Shown here in pieces: positions 45,884 through 52,796 of a DNA stretch of 64,000 bases (position 1 is the stretch's first letter; the number at the start of each line of letters is the position of its first letter). The position numbers were made by a program, and so were the translations under genes. A model generated the notes under the pieces. It was given only the letters and a program-made list of their open reading frames with translations, was not told where the DNA came from and made no database searches. This DNA comes from Sphingopyxis sp. Root154 (lineage in GTDB: Bacteria > Pseudomonadota > Alphaproteobacteria > Sphingomonadales > Sphingomonadaceae), in NCBI RefSeq assembly GCF_001427105.1, contig NZ_LMGI01000002.1:591973-655972 (forward strand), written 5' to 3'.

Positions 45884-46818
45884 TTCAATGTCACCAGATA
45901 ATCGCTGACCGCGCGCAATTCCTCGCCGCTGAACTGGTGATAGGCGGGCATGCGGTTGCCCGGCTTGATCGCCTGCGCATCGGCGATCCAGCCGGCCATC
46001 GTGCCTGGATTGTTCGGAAGGATACCCGCGCCGAGCGTCTGGCGCGATCCGACATGGGTTAGATCGGGCCCGGCCAGGCCGTTTGCGGGCGTGCCGCGGA
46101 TGGTGTGACAGGCGGCGCAGCCGCTCGACAGGAAGAGCGAGAGCCCCGGGCCCTCCCCCTCGCTTGCCGGCAGGCGCGAAGCGCGCCAGCGCGCGAAGTC
46201 GGCGGGCGCATGCGCGACGACGATGAAGCCCATCAAAGCGTGCGGCCCGCCGCAATATTCGGCGCATTGCCCCTTGTAGATGCCGGGCTTGTCGGCCTGG
46301 ATCAGGAGGCGGTTGGTGCGCCCCGGGATCATGTCCATCTTGCCCCCGAGGCGCGGCACCCAGAAGCTGTGGATGACATCGGCCGCCTCGAGTTCGAGCA
46401 GCACCGGCGTACCGACGGGAATATGAAGCTCGTTCGCATCACGCAGCGTCTCGCGGCCTTCCGCGTCCTGGTAATGCACGCGCCACCACCACATTTCGCC
46501 GATGATCTTGACGCGCATTTCCTGGCCGGTGACGCGCGTCGCCGAGAGCGAACTGGTGAGCATCAGTCCCCAGACAAGAAGGCCGGTGAGCACCACGGCC
46601 GGAAAGGCGAAGCCGAGGATCCAGATCGCGCGCTCGCCGCCGAGCCGCGCCTTGAGCTTCGCCGAACCGAACAGCGCGGCCCAGAGCGCCGCAAGCACCA
46701 CCAAAAGCACTGCGGTCCCGCCGAGCAGCAAGGCCCAGGCGAGCGTCGTCACCGGCTCGGAATAGGGGCCCGCCGGGTCGAACACCGCCGGCGGCCAGCC
46801 CGAGCCGGCGCTAGTCAC
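45880..46818 (-). CDS. coxB: cytochrome c oxidase subunit II fused to cytochrome c
   Basis: A 312-residue subunit II with two N-terminal membrane segments, then the CuA domain (GEMWWWRVHYQDAEG, VIHSFWVPRLGGKMDMIPG, and the ligand motif CAEYCGGPHALMGF), and a C-terminal cytochrome c domain with a CAACH haem site and MPAYHQFSGEEL as distal Met region. This layout is typical of caa3 oxidases. The start is best at the GTG at 46818, overlapping the stop of the upstream cytochrome gene by eight bases; a GTG at 46848 is less likely. Confidence 0.92.
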   Translation of the reverse strand: MTSAGSGWPPAVFDPAGPYSEPVTTLAWALLLGGTAVLLVVLAALWAALFGSAKLKARLGGERAIWILGFAFPAVVLTGLLVWGLMLTSSLSATRVTGQEMRVKIIGEMWWWRVHYQDAEGRETLRDANELHIPVGTPVLLELEAADVIHSFWVPRLGGKMDMIPGRTNRLLIQADKPGIYKGQCAEYCGGPHALMGFIVVAHAPADFARWRASRLPASEGEGPGLSLFLSSGCAACHTIRGTPANGLAGPDLTHVGSRQTLGAGILPNNPGTMAGWIADAQAIKPGNRMPAYHQFSGEELRAVSDYLVTLK

Positions 46819-47182
46819 GCAAGCTCTGGAGCCAGGCCGCGATGTCACGCGCTTCGCGCGCGGTCATCGGGATAGCGGGCATCGCGCTTCCAGGCACCAC
46901 GGCAGGCGCGTCGCGTATGAAGACGGCTAGCAGAGGCAGATCGTTCGGGAGCTGCCCCGCGATCAGGCCGCGCTTTCCGAAAGCCGCAAGCGGCGGGCCA
47001 ACCTGCCCCTTCGGCCAGTCGATGCCGGGCATGTCGTGACAGGCGCCGCAGCCCAGGCGTGCGGCCGCGGCCTTGCCGCGTGCGATCGCGGCGGCATCCG
47101 CGAGCGGCGGTTCGATGGGCGCGGGATCGCAAGCCGTCAGCATCAGCAGCATCGATCCCGCAAATCCCCCTTTCCAGATCAT
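46811..47182 (-). CDS. lipoprotein mono-haem cytochrome c
   Basis: A 123-residue exported protein with a lipobox (LMLTAC, Cys18), one haem site CGACH (Cys45, Cys48, His49) and a distal Met in AMPAIPMTARE. It is first in the oxidase operon and probably hands electrons to the cytochrome domain of CoxB or serves as an extra subunit. The ATG at 47182 is close to a palindromic promoter region shared with the divergent cytochrome c4 gene. Confidence 0.88.
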   Translation of the reverse strand: MIWKGGFAGSMLLMLTACDPAPIEPPLADAAAIARGKAAAARLGCGACHDMPGIDWPKGQVGPPLAAFGKRGLIAGQLPNDLPLLAVFIRDAPAVVPGSAMPAIPMTAREARDIAAWLQSLRD

Positions 47183-47207
47183 CCGACATCCTCTTGCGTC
47201 ACGCTTC

Positions 47208-47237
47208 GGGAACCACCGCACGCCGACAATGGTTCCC
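47208..47237. promoter_or_regulatory. palindromic divergent EcfG-like promoter of two cytochrome operons
   Basis: GGGAACCA (47208-47215) and TGGTTCCC (47230-47237) form an 8-bp perfect inverted repeat with a 14-base spacer. Read in either direction it gives GGAAC-N17-GGTT, so the -35 of each strand overlaps the -10 of the other. It fills the 60-base gap between the divergent cytochrome genes. Confidence 0.5.
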
Positions 47238-47242
47238 GCAAG

Positions 47243-47980
47243 GTGCGCGCCGCTTCCCTTCTCCTCCTCCTCCCGCTGATGGGATGCGACGCGCCGACCC
47301 ATGACGACCGCTTTCGCGCCTCCGGCGAAACGCTGGCGTTCAGCGGCGGCGACGCGGGCGCCCAAGCGGCTTGCTTCACCTGTCATGGTCTCGGCGGCGA
47401 AGGCGACGGCCAAGCCAGCCCGCGCCTCGCCGGCCTCGACCCCGGCTATCTTCACCGCCAGCTCGCCGATTATGCCAACGGGCGGCGCGAGCATCCACTG
47501 ATGCACTCGATCGCGCTCAAACTGTCCGACGCCGACCGCGCGAAGGTCGCGGCCTATTATGCCGCCCTCCCCGCGCCCCCGCGCGCTCCCGCGAAACCCG
47601 CTGTGGAGGGGGCGATCCTCTACCTGCGCGGCGATACCGCGCGCGGTCTCGCGCCCTGCGCAAGCTGTCACGGTGCGAACGGCGAAGGCGATGCGGCGAA
47701 CCCGCCGCTTTCGGGGCAGCCTGCGGCCTATCTCGAGGCGCAGCTTGCCGCATGGCGCATGGGCAAGCGGAACAATGATCCGCTCGGCGAGATGCGGGCA
47801 ATCAGCCGCCGGCTTTCGCCTTCCGAGGCGCGCGCGGTTTCGGCTTATGCGGCGGGCCTTTCTCCGTCTCCCCCTCCAGATTGGGCAGCATCCCGCGCAG
47901 CACGTCGTGGCGATCCCAGAAATGATGCTTCAGCGCCGCGCCGACATGGATCGGGATCATCGCCACCAGGAGGAGGATGA
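47243..47980 (+). CDS. diheme cytochrome c4-type lipoprotein
   Basis: A 245-residue exported cytochrome with two haem sites, CFTCHGLGGEGDG and CASCHGANGEGDA, each in a c4-like half with LAGLDPGYLHRQL and LSGQPAAYLEAQL. The start is the GTG at 47243, followed by a short lipoprotein signal (LLLLLPLMGC). The haem domains end near base 47862; the last 40 residues (Arg/Pro/Gly-rich) lie antisense to the cytochrome b561 gene, which suggests stop-codon loss or relaxed selection on the tail. Likely donor to the oxidase next door. Confidence 0.82.
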   Translation: MRAASLLLLLPLMGCDAPTHDDRFRASGETLAFSGGDAGAQAACFTCHGLGGEGDGQASPRLAGLDPGYLHRQLADYANGRREHPLMHSIALKLSDADRAKVAAYYAALPAPPRAPAKPAVEGAILYLRGDTARGLAPCASCHGANGEGDAANPPLSGQPAAYLEAQLAAWRMGKRNNDPLGEMRAISRRLSPSEARAVSAYAAGLSPSPPPDWAASRAARRGDPRNDASAPRRHGSGSSPPGGG

Positions 47981-48464
47981 GTAAGGCGTGGATGCCCTCG
48001 GCCCAGTCGAGTATCCACCATTGCACCGCGGGCGTGAGCGTATCGAAAGGCATATAGGGAAAGGGGATGAGTCCCGCGATCTTCAGCGGCTCGCCCTCGA
48101 CCGCCGACCACATCGCCCAGCCGCTGAGCGGCAACCCGAAGAAGCAGAGATAGAAGAGGATGTGGGTGACGTAGGCCGCCATCGTCTGCCAGCCGAGCCG
48201 GTCGGCATCGTTCACCGGACCCGGGATCACCAGCCTCCACAGCGCCCGCATCGCAGCGAGGACAAGCATAAGAAGTCCGATCTCGGCGTGGGTGCGAAAG
48301 GCCTCGATCTTGTCGCCGCCCGCGGGAATCCGGCTCATGTGCCATCCCCACCAGAGCTGGAAGAGGACGAGCGCCGCCATCACCCAGTGGAAGGTCTGGC
48401 CGACAGGCGAGTAGCGCCGGTCGGCGGCGTAGCGCGCCGCCCAGGCCTGGAGCGCCGCGATCAT
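47802..48464 (-). CDS. cytochrome b561 family membrane protein
   Basis: A 220-residue di-haem b-type electron carrier with four membrane segments and haem ligands in GQTFHWVMA (His26), FRTHAEIGLLML (His59), and GIHALLI with IPIHVGAALKHHF near the C-terminus. Some family members act as superoxide:quinone reductases or Ni-hydrogenase partners. The ATG at 48464 overlaps the upstream ctaG-like gene by four bases (ATGA). Its last 179 bases overlap the convergent cytochrome c4 gene. Confidence 0.88.
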   Translation of the reverse strand: MIAALQAWAARYAADRRYSPVGQTFHWVMAALVLFQLWWGWHMSRIPAGGDKIEAFRTHAEIGLLMLVLAAMRALWRLVIPGPVNDADRLGWQTMAAYVTHILFYLCFFGLPLSGWAMWSAVEGEPLKIAGLIPFPYMPFDTLTPAVQWWILDWAEGIHALLILLLVAMIPIHVGAALKHHFWDRHDVLRGMLPNLEGETEKGPPHKPKPRAPRKAKAGG

Positions 48465-49177
48465 CGCGCCGCTGCGGCCGGCGGCGCGAGCATGTGCCAG
48501 CCGCGCCATAGTGCCGCAGCGAGATAGAAGACGGCGGCGGGCGCCCACATGATGAGCCCGGCCAGTTGCTGGTCCTCGAGCGGGGTCAGGCCCCAGGCCA
48601 ATGTCGATGCAGCATGCGGCGCATAAAGCGGCGATCCGGCGAAGGTGATCAGCGCCCCGAGCAGCCCCATCTGGACCATCATAGCGAGCAGGAGCAGGAT
48701 CGCGGTGAGCGAAGACGCGCGCCGCAGCGCGCCCCAGAAGGTCATCGCGCTGACGAGCAGCGACAGCTGCATCGTCCAGAAAATCAGGTCGTTCGAGAAC
48801 GCTGCCGCATAGGGCGCGGGCGCGTGCCAGACCCAGAAGAGGAGGATATGCCCCCCCGCCCACAGCGCCGCGCTCCCGGAGACGACGAGACGCGGAAGGC
48901 CCCATAGAAGCAGCGGAGCGGCGACAGCAGTCAATATGACATGATGCACTACGCGTACCGAGAAGAGCGCCGAGGACAGGGCGCAGAGCGGCGATACGAA
49001 AAGAAGCACCAATACCGCCATCCCGGCCCAAAAGGCAGGAGCAGCATCGCGGCGCCAGGCAAGAGAAGCGACCAGTCCGAGCCCGAGCAACAGCCAGGGT
49101 TCGCCGTTCCAGCGCCCGAGCCAGTCGCTGGGCAGCGGCGCCGCGCCGCAATAGGGAATCCAGCCTCGGTCCAACAT
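48461..49177 (-). CDS. ctaG: CtaG-type (DUF1404-like, caa3_CtaG) oxidase assembly protein
   Basis: A 238-residue protein with about six or seven membrane segments of the caa3_CtaG family, which helps form CuB in caa3 oxidases. It shows PYCGAAPLPSD, the HHVILTAVAAPLLLWGLP motif, FWVWHAPAPYAAA and PLEDQQLAGLIMW. It is not homologous to the Cox11-type CtaG. The ATG at 49177 has a strong AGAGGAAGGG site, and an exact EcfG promoter lies 20 bases upstream. First of two genes with cytochrome b561. Confidence 0.88.
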   Translation of the reverse strand: MLDRGWIPYCGAAPLPSDWLGRWNGEPWLLLGLGLVASLAWRRDAAPAFWAGMAVLVLLFVSPLCALSSALFSVRVVHHVILTAVAAPLLLWGLPRLVVSGSAALWAGGHILLFWVWHAPAPYAAAFSNDLIFWTMQLSLLVSAMTFWGALRRASSLTAILLLLAMMVQMGLLGALITFAGSPLYAPHAASTLAWGLTPLEDQQLAGLIMWAPAAVFYLAAALWRGWHMLAPPAAAAR

Positions 49178-49196
49178 GCCCTTCCTCTGCCATTCG

Positions 49197-49221
49197 AACG
49201 TCGCGCCCGCGCGCGAGTTCC
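49197..49221 (-). promoter_or_regulatory. EcfG-type promoter of the ctaG-b561 operon (exact)
   Basis: GGAAC-N16-CGTT reading leftward, -10 element 19 bases upstream of the ATG at 49177. Confidence 0.7.
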
Positions 49222-49284
49222 GCGCGCGTCCACGAAACCAATCGCCAGCCGGTGCATTGTTCGAGGGGGCGGAGCAGGCGGAGA

Positions 49285-49719
49285 ATGAGGTTGGCGACAC
49301 AATCTTCCATGAGCAGACGGTCCGTCCACCCGCTCCACGCGATCCTGCTCGCTTTCCCGATCGCGCTGTTCGCCAGCGCGCTTCTCTCCGACATCATTTA
49401 TCTCAAGAGCGCCGAGATGCAGTGGAGCAATTTTTCGGCCTGGCTGATCGTCGGCGCGCTCGTCTTCGGCGCCCCGGTCCTGCTCTGGGCGGCGATCGGC
49501 CTCTTCCGCCGGCGCCGCAACCCCGAGCGGACCCGTGCGCTCGTCTATTTCCTGCTCCTGCTCGTCATGTGGATTGCCGGGCTGATCAACGCCTTCAAGC
49601 ATAGCCAGGACGCCTGGAGCTCGGTCGGCGCCGCAGGGGTGGCCCTGTCGATCGTCTCGGCGCTCACCGCGCTCGCCGCGGGATGGATTGCCTATAGCGG
49701 CGAAAGGATCGCCCGATGA
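49285..49719 (+). CDS. DUF2231 family membrane protein
   Basis: A 144-residue inner-membrane protein with four hydrophobic segments and the DUF2231 hallmark HPLHAILLAFPIALFASAL. The family is found beside cytochrome oxidase and sugar-dehydrogenase genes; its function is unknown. The ATG at 49285 has GGCGGAGA just upstream; the ATG at 49309 lacks a ribosome site. It overlaps the next gene by four bases (ATGA). Confidence 0.85.
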   Translation: MRLATQSSMSRRSVHPLHAILLAFPIALFASALLSDIIYLKSAEMQWSNFSAWLIVGALVFGAPVLLWAAIGLFRRRRNPERTRALVYFLLLLVMWIAGLINAFKHSQDAWSSVGAAGVALSIVSALTALAAGWIAYSGERIAR

Positions 49720-51053
49720 GCTCGCGCTTTCTCCTCACCGGCCTCCTCGCCGCGAGCGCGCTCGCGGCGTGCAGCGGCGGCGACGAAAGCCTCGACCAGA
49801 CGGGCGCGAGCCCCAAGCTTCCCGCGCTCGACGAGACGCTCGTCCCGCCGATGAAGATCGCGAAGCCGCAAGGCTGGAACGGCGAACGTCCGACCGTTCC
49901 GAAGGGCTTCACGATCACGCCCGTTGCGACCGATCTCAAGATACCGCGCCAGATTCTTGTCCTGCCCAATGGCGACGTCCTTGTCGCCGAAGGCTCGGGC
50001 GGTCACGCGCCGAAATCGCGGCCGAAGGATGTGATCGCGGGCTATATCAAGAGCCTCGGCAAGAGCAGCGTCAAGAGCGGCAATCGCATCACGCTGCTGC
50101 GCGACGCGAACGGCGACGGCAAGCCCGAGCTGCGCACGACCTTTATCAAGGATCTCGATGCGCCCTATGGTCTCGCGCTGGTGAACGGCAGCCTTTATGT
50201 CGCCAACCAGGGCGCGCTGCTGCGCTTCGCCTATAGCGACGGGGCGACAAGCATCTCCGGAAAAGGGGAAGAGGTCACCAAGCTCCCGTCACAGATCAAT
50301 CACCACTGGACCAAGTCGCTCGCCGCGAGCCCCGATGGCAGCAAGCTCTATGTCGGCATCGGCTCGAACAGCAATATCGGCGAACGCGGCCTCAGCCTCG
50401 AGGAAGATCGGGCGGTTATCTGGGAGGTCGATCCCGCAACAAAAGCGAGCCGCATCTATGTCTCGGGTATTCGCAACCCGACTGCGCTCGCTTTCGAGCC
50501 GACATCGAACATGCTGTGGGCGGTGGTCAATGAGCGCGATGAACTCGGAGCCGAGCTAGTCCCCGATTATCTGACCTCGGTGAAAGAGGGCGCCTTCTAC
50601 GGCTGGCCGTACAGCTATTGGGGTAAGCATGTCGATCCACGGGTGCATCCGCAGAAACCCGACCTCGTTAAAAGCGCGATCGCGCCCGACTATGGGCTCG
50701 GCTCGCATGTCGCCCCGCTCGGCCTCAGCTTTGCCAGCGGCACCGGCTTTCCAGGCTTCGCGCAAGGCGCCTTTATCGGCGAACATGGCAGCTGGAACCG
50801 CCAGCATCTCGCGGGCTACAAGGTGAGCTTCGTGCCGTTTGCGGGCGGCAGACCCGCCGGCAAGCCGAGGGATTTCGTGACCGGCTTCATCAAGGACGGA
50901 CGCGCGCGCGGCCGCCCGGTGGGGGTCACCTATGATGCGGCGCGCGGCGCGCTCTGGATCGCCGACGATCTTTCGAACACGGTGTGGCGCGTCACGGGTC
51001 CAACACCCCTCGCGCTTGCCTTGCCGGTCGGGCCGGCAGCAGGTCAGAAATGA
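49716..51053 (+). CDS. lipoprotein PQQ-type sugar/sorbosone dehydrogenase
   Basis: A 445-residue exported beta-propeller dehydrogenase related to L-sorbosone and soluble glucose dehydrogenases. A lipobox (LAAC, Cys19) anchors it to a membrane. Blade motifs are PRQILVLPNGDVLVAEG, DAPYGLALVNGSLYVANQG, YVSGIRNPTALAFEP, GEHGSWNRQHLAGYKVSFVPF. It lies in an operon with DUF2231 and next to cytochrome genes, so it may pass electrons to cytochrome c. PQQ binding and the sugar are inferred from the family. Confidence 0.87.
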   Translation: MSSRFLLTGLLAASALAACSGGDESLDQTGASPKLPALDETLVPPMKIAKPQGWNGERPTVPKGFTITPVATDLKIPRQILVLPNGDVLVAEGSGGHAPKSRPKDVIAGYIKSLGKSSVKSGNRITLLRDANGDGKPELRTTFIKDLDAPYGLALVNGSLYVANQGALLRFAYSDGATSISGKGEEVTKLPSQINHHWTKSLAASPDGSKLYVGIGSNSNIGERGLSLEEDRAVIWEVDPATKASRIYVSGIRNPTALAFEPTSNMLWAVVNERDELGAELVPDYLTSVKEGAFYGWPYSYWGKHVDPRVHPQKPDLVKSAIAPDYGLGSHVAPLGLSFASGTGFPGFAQGAFIGEHGSWNRQHLAGYKVSFVPFAGGRPAGKPRDFVTGFIKDGRARGRPVGVTYDAARGALWIADDLSNTVWRVTGPTPLALALPVGPAAGQK

Positions 51054-51054
51054 T

Positions 51055-51660
51055 CTAGCCCGCCTTGGCCGGCTCGAAGCGGATCACCCGCCAGACATAA
51101 TAGAGCAGCAGCGCCGCCATGATCGCCGTACTGAGGGGGCCAAGATATTTTTCTACGCCGTCGAAACGCGCGCCGAGCATATAGCCTGCGCCCGCGAGCG
51201 CGCCCGTCCAGACGCCCGCGCCGATCGCGCTCAGGAGGATGAAGCGCGTCGGCGGCATCGCGAACACCCCCGCCGGGATCGAGATCAGCGTCCGAAGGCC
51301 GGGGACGAGATGTGCGAGCGGCACCGCCCAGCTGCCGTGGCGGCAAAACCATCTCTCGATCGACGCAATATCCTCGCTGCTCAAGGTGATCCAGCGGCCG
51401 TGCCGGTCGGCCCAGCGGCGCAGGCGCTTGTCGCCGATGCGGCGCGCGACTGCGTACCAGAAAAGTGCGCCTGCGAGCGTTCCGGCGAGCCCGGCGAGGA
51501 TGACGCAGGGAAGACTGTACTTGCCATCGGCGGCACCGAAGCCGGCGAGCGGCATGATCACTTCCGAGGGGATGGGCGGGAAGACATTCTCGAGGAACAT
51601 GAGCAGGACGATGCCTGCATAACCCATCGCCTCGACAAGATCGGTGATCCAGTCGGTCAT
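51055..51660 (-). CDS. DedA family inner-membrane protein
   Basis: A 201-residue protein with the SNARE-associated/DedA fold: ENVFPPIPSEVIMPLAGF, the GTLAGALFWYAVARRIG motif, and the re-entrant GHGSW-like RHGSWAVPLAHLVPGLRTLISIPAG segment. DedA proteins scramble or flip undecaprenyl phosphate or phospholipids and affect envelope stress resistance. GGAGGTGCGG precedes the ATG at 51660, which overlaps the catalase-like gene by four bases. Last gene of the histidine-kinase operon. Confidence 0.9.
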   Translation of the reverse strand: MTDWITDLVEAMGYAGIVLLMFLENVFPPIPSEVIMPLAGFGAADGKYSLPCVILAGLAGTLAGALFWYAVARRIGDKRLRRWADRHGRWITLSSEDIASIERWFCRHGSWAVPLAHLVPGLRTLISIPAGVFAMPPTRFILLSAIGAGVWTGALAGAGYMLGARFDGVEKYLGPLSTAIMAALLLYYVWRVIRFEPAKAG

Positions 51661-52766
51661 CCGCACCTCCCTCCATCTTTCCACGGCGTCGGTGCGCCTG
51701 GCTCGGCATATGGGCAGCCGATGAAGGCGGCGCGATAATCGGCCGAATGGCGATAGGTGTCGCGGCGCGCGCGGTTGATGTTGCCGAGCGGCCGATGCGC
51801 CTCGATACCCGTCCAGACGCTGAACCGCATAGCCTCGTCGACACGCTCGACGAGGCTATGCGTCCAACTGTCCTGCGCCGCGGCACGCAGCAGCGCCATG
51901 CGCTCGAAAGGCGCTTCGCTTTCATCCCATTCGACGGTCGGATCCTCGACGGGCTGGCGCGCGATATTGCGGCAAAGCTGGACCCGCACTTCCCAGACCG
52001 CGTCGATCGCTCGCATCTCGGCGCGCACATCCTCGCGGATGGCATCGTCGCGTCCTGCGACGGCAATCGTCTCGCCGGCGAGCGCGGTCATCGCAGGCGC
52101 AACCGGCGCGAGGCTGAACTTCGCGACATGATCGCCGTATCGAAAGGGGGTGACTGAATAATAGGTCAATCCGAGCGGCTCGAAATTGGGAGCGCCGCCA
52201 AGCGCGTCGACCGCCGCGGGTGGATCGAGCCCAACCGCCTCGAAACCATGATACACGCCCTGGAGCACCGCCGATATCGCCTTCTTGGTGCCCTCGAGGC
52301 GATCGGTCGTCCGTGCGAGCAGCTTGAGACGGCCGAGGAATTTATGGGCGGTCTTCGCCTGGAAGGTCTTCGCGGCGACGAAGATGAAATCCTGCGCTGT
52401 GCCCTCGGAGCCCTCGAGCCGCTCGCCCTCGACGTCGAGGATCTTGACCGCGACGCCCCGTGGCAAGCTGATCGCATCGGGAAGCATATCGCCGGCATTG
52501 GTGGAGACGCGGATGAATGCGCGATGCGTGCCGGGCGTGGCGAACAGGCCTTGCGCCAGCTCGGACGGAAGAGAGTGCTCGACGATCAGTTCGCCAGCGA
52601 GAATGGCATGCGCCTTGGCATGGACTGCGCGAACGGCATGGCCATAATCCGCGGACGTTCGCTCGAGGATCGTATCGAAAGCCGCGTTGAGTTTCGCGAT
52701 TGTCTCGGCTTCGTCCGGCTCGATCCGTTCGACGGCGGGGGAATATGCAAGCGGTGGAACTTTCAT
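51657..52766 (-). CDS. catalase-fold family protein (small, haem-dependent)
   Basis: A 369-residue protein of the catalase-like superfamily (core only). It retains GTHRAFIRVSTNAGD, ISLPRGVAVKILDVEGERL and a DFIFVAAKTFQAK strand, which correspond to the catalase Arg-phe-ser and Asn regions, and KAHAILAGELIVE near the haem His (HAKAHAILAGEL). A C-terminal HRPLGNINRARRDTYR motif is typical. It may be a peroxidase rather than a true catalase. It lies 30 bases after the histidine kinase gene and four-base coupled to dedA. Confidence 0.82.
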   Translation of the reverse strand: MKVPPLAYSPAVERIEPDEAETIAKLNAAFDTILERTSADYGHAVRAVHAKAHAILAGELIVEHSLPSELAQGLFATPGTHRAFIRVSTNAGDMLPDAISLPRGVAVKILDVEGERLEGSEGTAQDFIFVAAKTFQAKTAHKFLGRLKLLARTTDRLEGTKKAISAVLQGVYHGFEAVGLDPPAAVDALGGAPNFEPLGLTYYSVTPFRYGDHVAKFSLAPVAPAMTALAGETIAVAGRDDAIREDVRAEMRAIDAVWEVRVQLCRNIARQPVEDPTVEWDESEAPFERMALLRAAAQDSWTHSLVERVDEAMRFSVWTGIEAHRPLGNINRARRDTYRHSADYRAAFIGCPYAEPGAPTPWKDGGRCG

Positions 52767-52796
52767 GATCGTCTCCCGTGCCCCCGCAGCGCTCCG

